A stretch of 64,000 nt of DNA from JBKBIP01 sp046297495. Lineage in GTDB: Bacteria > Planctomycetota > Planctomycetia > Gemmatales > Gemmataceae. The position numbers and the translations under genes were made by a program. Location: positions 62,001 to 126,000 of the forward strand of contig JBKBIP010000003.1 in NCBI GenBank assembly GCA_046297495.1, written 5' to 3'. Below are positions 52,671 to 61,000 of this stretch, piece by piece (positions within the stretch are counted from its first letter, which is position 1; each line of letters starts with the position of its first letter). The notes beneath the pieces are model-generated. The model saw nothing but the letters and a program-made list of their open reading frames with translations. It was not told the DNA's origin and did no database searches.

Positions 52671-53600
52671 ATGAGCAAGAAAAAACTCTCCATCGGCAGC
52701 TGGGCGTACATCTTCAACCAAGAAAAACCGACCACTGACTTTCATCAAGTGTTACACATGCTCTCCGACATGGGCTACGAAGGGGTCGAGCTGGGGAGTT
52801 TCGGCGTGCATCCGACGCCGGTGTCGCACCCCACCAAGGCGGATCGGCAGCGCCTGAAGAAAGATGTGGCTGATCACGGGTTGGAATTCTCCGGCATCGC
52901 CGTGGATTTGTGGAGCTTCAAGCAGCCGGGGCCGTCGATTCTCGATGAAAACCCGGTCCCCTACGTGGCCGCCTTTTTGGGCTTCGCCGTGTTCGCGTCC
53001 GATTTGGGAATCAAGACCATCCGCGTCGATACCGTGGAGCCGCCGGATTTCTTTGAGAAATCGAAAATGGACCCGAAGGAAGGGATGGCTCGGCTGATCG
53101 CGGTGTGGGATAAGTGCAGCAAGATCGCCGCCGATTACGGTTTGAATGTCACCTGGGAATTCGAGCCGGGCTTTGTGTTCAACAAACCGTCGGAGATTTT
53201 CCAGATCGTCGATGGCGTGCGGGCCAAGGGGAACAACAATTTCGGCGTCCTGTATGATACCTGTCACGCGCACATGTGCGCCACCGTGGCTGCCAATCAA
53301 GTGGGAGACAAGGAAACTCTCCCTGGCGGTGCTTTGGAACTGTTACAAAAACTCAAAGGGAAAATCACCCACATTCACCTGATTGATTCCGACGGCTCGC
53401 TTAACGAGCACAACACCAGCACGCACAACCCCTTCGGCACCGGCACGCTCAACTTCGACCAGCTCATTCCCGAGCTGAACCAGTGCGGCGTCCCGCACGA
53501 TTGGTGGTGCGTCGATCTGTGCTTCTGGCCCGACGCCTGGGAAGTGACGGCGGATAGCAAACGGTTTTTGGATAAGTTAAGAGAGAAGTACAGTGATTAG
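52671..53600 (+). CDS. Sugar phosphate isomerase/epimerase (xylose-isomerase-like TIM barrel)
   Basis: The 309-residue protein fits the AP endonuclease/xylose isomerase TIM-barrel family. It starts KKLSIGSWAYIFNQE and has DMGYEGVELGSFG and LEFSGIAVDLWSF. Metal-ligand regions are seen in NVTWEFEPGFVFN, FGVLYDTCHAHMCAT and ITHIHLIDSDGSLNEH, then WWCVDLCFWPDAW at the end. Such proteins isomerise or epimerise sugars such as inosose or hexulose phosphates. It lies between the cupin gene and a Gfo/Idh oxidoreductase gene, which is a usual pairing in myo-inositol-like catabolism. AAGGA precedes the ATG. The exact reaction is unknown. Confidence 0.85.
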   Translation: MSKKKLSIGSWAYIFNQEKPTTDFHQVLHMLSDMGYEGVELGSFGVHPTPVSHPTKADRQRLKKDVADHGLEFSGIAVDLWSFKQPGPSILDENPVPYVAAFLGFAVFASDLGIKTIRVDTVEPPDFFEKSKMDPKEGMARLIAVWDKCSKIAADYGLNVTWEFEPGFVFNKPSEIFQIVDGVRAKGNNNFGVLYDTCHAHMCATVAANQVGDKETLPGGALELLQKLKGKITHIHLIDSDGSLNEHNTSTHNPFGTGTLNFDQLIPELNQCGVPHDWWCVDLCFWPDAWEVTADSKRFLDKLREKYSD

Positions 53601-53814
53601 GGAAAGCAACACAGTACAAGAAATGAAACGTAAACTGGCGGGGTACTTCGGCTGCGGGGTTCAACTCGTCTGGTTCATCTACCCGAAGACACAATCCGCC
53701 GAGGTTTATACATCACCAACAAAGAAAAAGAAAGTGGCCAAGAATCAATCTCTCGACGGTGGTGATGTGTTGCCGGGTCTCACGCTGTCTTTGAAGCAGT
53801 ATTCGCCAAAGTAA
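53593..53814 (+). pseudogene. Uma2-family nuclease, C-terminal fragment
   Basis: The 73-codon frame begins with a GTG overlapping the end of the isomerase gene and reads VIRESNTVQEMKRKLAGYFG, then VQLVWFIYPKTQSAEVYTSP and LDGGDVLPGLTLSL. This is the C-terminal half of Uma2/DUF820 nucleases; the N-terminal half, with the PD-(D/E)xK metal-binding residues, is absent. The homology starts right at the junction with the isomerase gene, so a deletion probably removed the first 110 or so residues. A short functional peptide is not excluded. Confidence 0.65.
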
Positions 53815-53859
53815 ACCGTTAAATGGAAATCTTGAACCTTCAACCGCTAGAGTAACACC

Positions 53860-55002
53860 ATGCCAAAACCACTCAACATCGGAATGATCGGCTACGGCTT
53901 CATGGGACGGGCGCATTCCAATGCCTACGCCAAGGTCAATCACTTTTTCGACTTGGAATATCGGCCCGTGCTCAAGGCGGCCTGTGCTCGCAACGTGGAC
54001 AAGGTCAAGGCATTTGCCACGCAATGGGGCTACGAATCCATCGAGACCGACTGGCGCAAGCTGCTCGAACGCAAAGACATCGATTGCGTGGACATCTGCG
54101 TGCCGAATAATTTGCACGCCGAGATGGCCATCGCCGCTGCCGAGGCGGGCAAGATGATCCTGTGTGAAAAACCGTTGTCCATGAATGGGCCGGAAGGGTT
54201 GAAGATGGTGGCAGCGGTCGAGAAAGCCAAAGTCCCCAACATGGTCTGGTACAACTACCGGCGCGTGCCGGCGGTGACATTGGCCAAACAGCTTATCGAC
54301 GAAGGGCGATTGGGACGGATTTTCCACTACCGGGCCAAGTTCCTGCAAGATTGGACCATCAACCCCGAATTGCCGCAGGGAGGGGCGGCGTTGTGGCGGC
54401 TGGACGCGGCGGCGGCTGGCAGTGGCGTCACCGGCGACCTGTTGGCTCACTGTATCGACACCGCCCTCTGGCTCAACGGCCCGCTGGCGCATGTCAATGC
54501 CATGACGGAAACCTTCGTCAAGGAACGCATCCACACCTTGACCGGCAAGGTAGAGAAGGTGGGCATCGATGACGCCTGCACCTTCATGGGCCGATTCGAC
54601 AATGGCTCTTTGGCCACCTTTGAATCGACGCGCTATGCCCGCGGCCACAAGGCCCTCTATACCTTCGAGATCAACGGTGAGCACGCCTCCATCTTCTGGG
54701 ACCTGCACGACCTGCACCGGCTGCAATACTTCGACCACCGCGATCAGGGGATCGTGCGCGGCTGGCGCTCCATCCATGTCACCGACGGCGACCATCCCTA
54801 CATGGGGAACTGGTGGGTCCCCGGCCTGCAAATCGGCTACGAACATAGTTTCGTGCATCAAGTCAAGGACTTCCTCGAAGGGGTGGCGCAAGGGAAACCC
54901 GCCCAACCCGACTTCCGCGACGCCTACCGCACCCAGCTGGTGCTTGATGCCATCCTAGAGTCAGCGAAGGATGGAAAGTGGATCAATGTGGCAAAGGGAT
55001 GA
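53860..55002 (+). CDS. Gfo/Idh/MocA-family oxidoreductase
   Basis: The 380-residue NAD(P)-dependent oxidoreductase has an N-terminal Rossmann fold (LNIGMIGYGFMGRAHSNAYAKV). The conserved lysine motif is LCEKPLSMNGPEGLKM, followed by the C-terminal beta-sheet domain with VTGDLLAHCIDTALWLNGP, where the catalytic Asp and His in D-x(2-3)-H order are seen as GDLLAHCID. It ends with an AYRTQLVLDAIL segment. Such enzymes oxidise sugar C-H bonds, often in inositol or amino-sugar pathways. It follows the TIM-barrel isomerase and the Uma2 fragment on the plus strand, so these enzymes probably form one sugar pathway. No strong ribosome site precedes the ATG. Confidence 0.9.
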   Translation: MPKPLNIGMIGYGFMGRAHSNAYAKVNHFFDLEYRPVLKAACARNVDKVKAFATQWGYESIETDWRKLLERKDIDCVDICVPNNLHAEMAIAAAEAGKMILCEKPLSMNGPEGLKMVAAVEKAKVPNMVWYNYRRVPAVTLAKQLIDEGRLGRIFHYRAKFLQDWTINPELPQGGAALWRLDAAAAGSGVTGDLLAHCIDTALWLNGPLAHVNAMTETFVKERIHTLTGKVEKVGIDDACTFMGRFDNGSLATFESTRYARGHKALYTFEINGEHASIFWDLHDLHRLQYFDHRDQGIVRGWRSIHVTDGDHPYMGNWWVPGLQIGYEHSFVHQVKDFLEGVAQGKPAQPDFRDAYRTQLVLDAILESAKDGKWINVAKG

Positions 55003-55100
55003 CATTGCAATAGGAGGGAGCTGGCGAGCGGGGGCCGTGAAGCCCCTGGCGGCAGGCCCGACAGCCACAAGACCTACCCCTTCCGCTCGCCCCACGTTTC

Positions 55101-57092
55101 TTAGTCCACGCCTTGTCCCGAAGCTGGGGGCAATGGAGTAGGATAAGGAGTTTCGCGGGGCGGTTCAGGTTGGTCCGCGCCGGGCGGGAGGGAAGCAGGC
55201 ACTAGCTTGGGACCAGGATCGTGTTGGTCGATGATGTGCCGCAGTTCCACGCCGTCGATCACTTCCTTCTCGATCAGGCAGCGAGCCACCGCTTCGAGCG
55301 TGGTCCGCCGCGCCGCGAGGATGCCGCGTACTTCCTCGGTGGCCGCGTCGATGATTTTGCGCACTTCAAGGTCAATTTCACGGGCAGTTTGTTCGCTGTA
55401 CTCGCGCCCGCCGTCGTTGGCCGCCACGCCAGGCAAGAACGATAAGCCGCCCCCTTCGGGGAAATAGACCCGCCCCAGCTGGCTCATGCCGAACATGCGG
55501 ACCATGTTGCGGGCAATCTGGCTGGCCTTGTCGAGATCGTTGGTGGCGCCGTTGGAGATTTCCCGAAAGACGATTTCCTCCGCCACCGTGCCAGCCAGCG
55601 CCACCTTGATGGCACTTTCCAGCTCCGAACGGGTCATCAAATAGCGGTCATCCTCCGGCCGGCTCAAGACGTAGCCCAAGGCGCCGATGCCGCGGGGAAT
55701 AATGGACACCTTATGGACCGGGTGCGTATTGGGCAAGGCACAGGCGACCAGGGCATGGCCGGCCTCGTGGTAGGCGACCCGTTCCTTCTCGTCATCCTGC
55801 ATGATCCGGCTGCGGCGTTCCAACCCAACGGCGCAGCGTTCGATGGCTTCGTTGAACTCGGTCATGCCCACGACTTCCTTGCCGCCGCGCGCCGCCATTA
55901 GTGCCGATTCGTTGACAATGTTAGCCAGGTCGGCGCCGACCGAACCGGGAGTCAAGGCGGCGACGTGGCGCAAATCCACGTCAGGGCCGAGCTTGACGTC
56001 GCGGACGTGGACTTTGAGGATGGCCTCGCGGCCGTTGATGTCGGGACGATCCACGACCACCGTGCGATCAAACCGCCCTGGCCGCAACAGGGCGGCGTCG
56101 AGAGTCTCCGGGCGGTTGGTCGCCGCCATGATGATGACACCCCGGTCGGAATCGAAACCGTCCATCTCCACCAGTAGTTGATTCAACGTCTGCTCGCGTT
56201 CATCGTGGCCGCCGATGGCCTGGCCGCCGCGCGTCTTGCCGAGGGCGTCCAGTTCGTCGATGAAGATGATGCACGGCGCCCGCTTTTCGGCTTGGCCGAA
56301 CAGGTCACGCACCCGCGCCGCCCCGACGCCGACGAACATTTCGACGAAATCGGAACCACTCAAGCTGAAGAACGGCACTCCGGCTTCCCCGGCAACTGCC
56401 TTGGCCAGCAGCGTCTTGCCAGTGCCTGGCGGACCAACCAGTAGCACCCCCTTGGGAATCCGTCCCCCCACCGCCTTGTATTTCTGTGGCGTCTTGAGGA
56501 AATCGACTACCTCGCGCAGCTCGGCTTTGGCTTCGTCGATGCCAGCTACATCCATGAAAGTCGTTTTGTTGTCATCCTCGGCGTAGAGCTTGTGTTTGCT
56601 GCGGCCAATAGTCAGCGGCGATTGCCCTCCGGCCATGTAGCGAATGAATAGGAAGCCCACCACGACCAGGGCGAGTAGAAACAGCATGGTGAACAACATC
56701 GAGGCAATCCCCTTGAGCAGGGAATCCTCGTCCTCGCCGCGAAAACTGGGGCCGACGCGCTCTTGCAACAGCGCGTGCAAGTCGCCGTCATGCTCCAGTC
56801 CGACACGCGGGGCGCGAAATGTCACCGTCTGGACATAATCCTTGGTGTCCGTGCCGGCCGCCGGATCGCGTGTCGTCAATTCCCCCCGGATGACGCCGCG
56901 GCTGACGACGACGTTGTGAAACGTCGCGTTCGGCGCCTGGAGCAACTGCTTGAATTCGCCATAGGTCAGCATCATGTCCGATGGCTGTCCGGTGTCATAC
57001 CAGAAGAACGCAAGCAACAGCAGGGCAACGATCAGCAAGCCCAAGCTGTTGCTGATCCAATGGATTGGACGGTCTTTGCCTTTCTTCGGCAC
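55101..57092 (-). CDS. ftsH: ATP-dependent zinc metalloprotease FtsH
   Basis: The 663-residue membrane protease has one helix near the N-terminus (NSLGLLIVALLLLAFFWYD), an extracytoplasmic domain, and a second helix (FTMLFLLALVVVGFLFIRYM, about residues 130-150). The AAA domain follows with Walker A GPPGTGKTLLAKA (about residue 220), Walker B CIIFIDELDALG and an arginine-finger region RPGRFDR. The protease zinc site HEAGHALVAC lies near residue 436. It is a full-length FtsH that degrades membrane and some soluble proteins. The GTG at 57090-57092 has GGAG upstream and gives PKKGKDRP; longer starts have no support. The NUDIX gene lies 105 bases upstream. Confidence 0.95.
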   Translation of the reverse strand: MPKKGKDRPIHWISNSLGLLIVALLLLAFFWYDTGQPSDMMLTYGEFKQLLQAPNATFHNVVVSRGVIRGELTTRDPAAGTDTKDYVQTVTFRAPRVGLEHDGDLHALLQERVGPSFRGEDEDSLLKGIASMLFTMLFLLALVVVGFLFIRYMAGGQSPLTIGRSKHKLYAEDDNKTTFMDVAGIDEAKAELREVVDFLKTPQKYKAVGGRIPKGVLLVGPPGTGKTLLAKAVAGEAGVPFFSLSGSDFVEMFVGVGAARVRDLFGQAEKRAPCIIFIDELDALGKTRGGQAIGGHDEREQTLNQLLVEMDGFDSDRGVIIMAATNRPETLDAALLRPGRFDRTVVVDRPDINGREAILKVHVRDVKLGPDVDLRHVAALTPGSVGADLANIVNESALMAARGGKEVVGMTEFNEAIERCAVGLERRSRIMQDDEKERVAYHEAGHALVACALPNTHPVHKVSIIPRGIGALGYVLSRPEDDRYLMTRSELESAIKVALAGTVAEEIVFREISNGATNDLDKASQIARNMVRMFGMSQLGRVYFPEGGGLSFLPGVAANDGGREYSEQTAREIDLEVRKIIDAATEEVRGILAARRTTLEAVARCLIEKEVIDGVELRHIIDQHDPGPKLVPASLPPGADQPEPPRETPYPTPLPPASGQGVD

Positions 57093-57197
57093 CGTTATAT
57101 CTCCGTTGAAGGGGAGAATGGACCGCGCAGGACCAATCTTTTCCACTCTACGTTTGCATGGAAAAGCCGTCAACGGCGCGGCGACCGGCTCATCGCC

Positions 57198-57692
57198 TCA
57201 CAACCAATGATATTTCCAATCCACTGGCCGGCCGTCTCGGTAAGGCATGACGCCATGAAATTGCCGATGTGCGGTCTCGAAAACCAGCGGCAGGAAATGG
57301 CGGTCCCCCTCCCAGAGCGGCAACTCCAAAATCCGCTCGATGTCGATCCATGCCAACGCGCCTTCGGAATTGCTGGCCAGTGGTTGTCCATGCCAACGGT
57401 CGATGCGAAAGATGAAACCGAACCAATCCTCTCCTTGTGTTCCGAATCCGGGCCAACTGATGGTGCCGCGCAGGGCCAGCTCCTCACAGACGATGCCAGC
57501 CTCTTCCCACACTTCCCGTTTCATGCCAGCCACTACATCCTCCCCCGCTTCCAGCTTTCCGCCCAAGCCGTTGTATTTGCCAAAATGGGCATCATCTGGC
57601 CGCGCGTTGCGATGGATCAACAACACCTGTCCCCCATCCGGTGACAGGACATAGCCCAACGTAGCCAAAATGGGTGTGTACGGCATGGTCAT
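57198..57692 (-). CDS. NUDIX hydrolase (8-oxo-dGTP-type)
   Basis: The 164-residue protein carries the Nudix box starting GGKLEAGEDV and closing KREVWEEAG, which matches the canonical GX5EX7REUXEEXGU. The start ILATLGYVLSPDGGQVLLIHRNARPDDAHFGKYNGLGGK is typical of MutT-like enzymes that clean oxidised nucleotides. The C-terminal SEGALAWIDIERILELPLWEGDRHFLPLVF is frequent in the 8-oxo-dGTP diphosphatase group. A start two codons later is possible. It lies upstream of ftsH on the same strand. The precise substrate is inferred from similarity only. Confidence 0.88.
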   Translation of the reverse strand: MTMPYTPILATLGYVLSPDGGQVLLIHRNARPDDAHFGKYNGLGGKLEAGEDVVAGMKREVWEEAGIVCEELALRGTISWPGFGTQGEDWFGFIFRIDRWHGQPLASNSEGALAWIDIERILELPLWEGDRHFLPLVFETAHRQFHGVMPYRDGRPVDWKYHWL

Positions 57693-58055
57693 GCGGACAT
57701 TCTCTCACTAACGCATCGTAGGGATAATAACTCCATTATTACGCTGGCATGAAAGATTATCCATCAACCAGCGAGTGAAATTCGCGCGATTTCCACTAGA
57801 GAGCGGTTGACTCGTGGATGGCAAACGCCGCGCTCAAGGCGCGCCACCCACCGTATGCCATGTCAGTGCGAACCCCTCTCGAAGTAGGCTTATGGGGGTA
57901 AACACGGGATGCCCCTACTCATTGTGCGATCCCTCACTGATCTGGCGTTAATTAGAGTGAGCGGTTTGAGACGTTCCAAGCTATAATGACAAGAAGATGC
58001 AGAGCGCCTGCGACGCACGAATCGAAACATCTCATCCATGCTGATCGGGATAACC
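57693..58055. other. Intergenic region upstream of the giant WD40 protein
   Basis: This 363-base divergent spacer should hold promoters for the NUDIX/ftsH genes and for the giant plus-strand gene. A perfect TATAAT is present at 57982-57987, but the TTGAGA at 57966-57971 is only 10 bases from it, too short for a classic promoter. No RNA gene or long repeat was recognised. Confidence 0.5.
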
Positions 58056-61000
58056 ATGAAATACGCATTTCCTTCGCTGCTACTAACTTTATTGCTGGGA
58101 TGGCCGGCGTTTAGTGATGCCCAAGAGCCAGTGGCGCCTCCTGGAGATAAGGAACCGGTGCTGCGTTTGGAAGCGGGCGGGCCAACCAGTTATGTCACGG
58201 CCCTGGCATTCAGTCCCGACGGCCGGCGTTTGTACGCCGCTGGTTTTGACAAGGTAGTGCGCGTTTGGGAGCTAAACGATCAAGGCCGTTTCGTGTTGAA
58301 TGAGACCGCCTATCGCGTGCCGATTGGACCCGGATTGAACGGCGCTCTCAACGCCCTGGCATTATCCGACGACGAGCGCTGGCTGGCTGTGGGCGGGCTG
58401 GGCGTGGTGCGCGGCGGCGCTGGCTTTCGTCAACCGGGGCTGATCATCCCAGCCATCGGCGGCATGACGCCCGCCATGCGCGAGGATGAAGGCACGATTT
58501 ACGTTTTCGATCTGAAGATGGGAACTATCAAACTGTTCCGCGGCCACACTGGGCCGGTGTTAGCCTTGGCCTTCGCGCCGGCGCATCCCCATAAACCGCC
58601 GCTGCTGGTGTCCGCCGCGCGGGAATGGAACGAAGCTAAGAAGACCTATCAGGCGGCGGCGCGGCTGTGGGATGTGGACAATGCAAAGACATTGGCTCAG
58701 CGCGCCGACTTGTCGAAAAACGATGAACTCCGTCCATCCCTATCGGCGTGGCATGGCGGCCAGGCCTTGCTGCAAGTCCGCGTCGCCATCGCTTGGCAAG
58801 ATGGGACCTTCCGCTTGTGGGACGCCGAGCCGGACAAAGGGGGCTTGTGGACCAGCGCCGATGGCCAGTACAACAACACGACCGCCTATTTACCGAGCCA
58901 GGACCGCATCTACACCACTAGCTTCCAGGGTTTTGAAGGCCAGTTGCAAGCCCGGCACTACACCCAAGACAACGGGCCACCCCGCGATCCCCAACGGCGC
59001 GCCGTCTTTCCACCCCAAAATCAAGTTGGCTTCTTCCCGCGCGCGCTGACGCTCTTATCGTCTCGCGCCGGCGGGCCGCTCGATCTGGCGGCAGTCATTC
59101 TCCGCGCGCCGGCCCGCGATGAGGAACATATCCTGACCATTCTCGACCTGAATGGGCAAGGGGCCAACTTCGGCGCGGTCAAGGCGCGGATGTCCTTGTG
59201 GCAAGGTAGTGCCAGCGCTTTGTCGTTGGCGGCGGCCCCCGGCGGGCGACATCTAGCCGTTGCCGGTGACAACGATCATCAAATCCTGGTGTTCGCCGTC
59301 GCGGATCTACTCAACAACCTCAAACGACCACAAATTCTGCACAGCGTCGGCACGACGTTCCGCCACGTGAGTTTCGTGACCAAGGACAAACAAACCGGCT
59401 TGCTGTTGAACGAAGCGGCGGAGAAGTCCAGCGCCAAACCGCGTCCACCCCGGACGGGGGACCTGATCTTTGATTTCGGCCAACGTCTTTTCACCACCGA
59501 GCTTCAAGGTTGGAGCAGCACCGCCCCGGACATGACCGGCTGGCGCGTGCAGGTGTCGCCGGCGCGAAAGAATGACAAAGGGCAAGTCCTACAATGGGCA
59601 ATTGCTGTCACTGGCTCCAACCAGGGGGAATGTCGAATCACCCTCAAACCAGGCGAAAGCGTGACCGCCCTGGCCTTGCTGCCCACGAACGACAAGCGAC
59701 CGACGCCGATTCTGGCCTTGGCTTATTTGGATCGTTACCGGCAACCGTGGTTAGTGCTCTTCAACGCGCGCACCGCCGCCAAAGTGCGGCAGCTTACCGG
59801 CCATGTGGCCACCATTCGTTCGTTGGCCTTGAGTGGCGACGGTCATTTGCTCGCCTCCGTGGCGGACGACCAAACCATCAGCGTGTGGAGCTTGACCGAT
59901 CTGGACAAGGTGCTGGACCAGCGCGGCTTACTGGAAGGGGTGGCCGTGCAAGATGTCGGCGGCAACGTGCGCGTGGTCGAGATCGAGGACGACAGCCCCG
60001 CCCAAGGGCGATTGGCCGTCAACGCGCTCGTGACAGGCTGGGTGCATGAGGGCAAGCTGTCTCCTTTCGCGTCGGCGCGCGATTTCTACGACGCCATCTC
60101 GTTGTTCCGTCCTGGCCAACGGGTGATGCTGCGCGTGCGTTCGGCGGCTGGCCAACCACATCAGGACATAGAGCTGCCCATTAGTCAAGGGATTGATGAA
60201 CGCAAGCCTTTGTTGTCGCTGTTCGTGACGCGCGCCGCGGATGAGAAACGAGGCTGGATCGGTTGGAATCCGAATGGCCCCTACGATGTCAGCGACCCTC
60301 AGGCGGAGACCTATCTGGGCTGGCACTTCAACACCGGCCAAATCAAAGAACCAGCCCGATTCGCGCTGGCTGACCAGTACCGCAAGGAATACTTGAAAAA
60401 AGACATACTCAAATACCTGGTGGCGCGCGGCGACCTCGGCGCGGCGTTGGAGGATTGGGAGCAGGGACAAGCCTTGCCCCCGCCGCGCATGGGCTTGGGG
60501 ATCGATGAATTGGGTCCCGACGCGGCGACCGTGCGCGGGCGGTTGCTGGCGCGGCAAATGCCGTTGACGCTGCGCATGACCCTGGAGAACGATTTCCCAC
60601 CGGAGAAAATCGCCTCGGCCCGCTGGCAATTCGACGACCAGCCGTGGCGTGATCTTGATCTGGAGGCGGGCATCGACCGCACTGCGGATTTGTCGCAGCT
60701 GGACTGGCAGCGCGGGCCGCACCTCCTACGGGTGGAAGTGAAAACCCAAGAAACGCGGCCTCAAGTCGTAGTTCAGGAATTGCCGGTGCAGTATCAACCG
60801 CCGCCGCCGGTCATCGCCTTCGATCCCGCCTGGCTGCAGAAATACGCGGGTGACAAGCCATTGCAACGCCTGGAGGTCCGCGATGAGGCTCGGTTCCCGA
60901 TTATCGCCATGGCGCGCCCGGGCCGGCCAGGGGAATCCTTGCATGTCACCTTACGCCACGGCGACGCGCCGGCCCAGGAAGTCGGGGCCAACATTCGAGA

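Noticed and set aside
53713..54906. Minus-strand frame of 397 codons opposite the Gfo/Idh gene
   Set aside because: The Rossmann and CEKPL motifs of the plus-strand gene are unambiguous; this is an antisense shadow.
57966..57987. Sigma-70 promoter upstream of the giant gene
   Set aside because: TATAAT is perfect, but the only TTGAGA is 10 bases away, not 16-18, and no other -35 was found.
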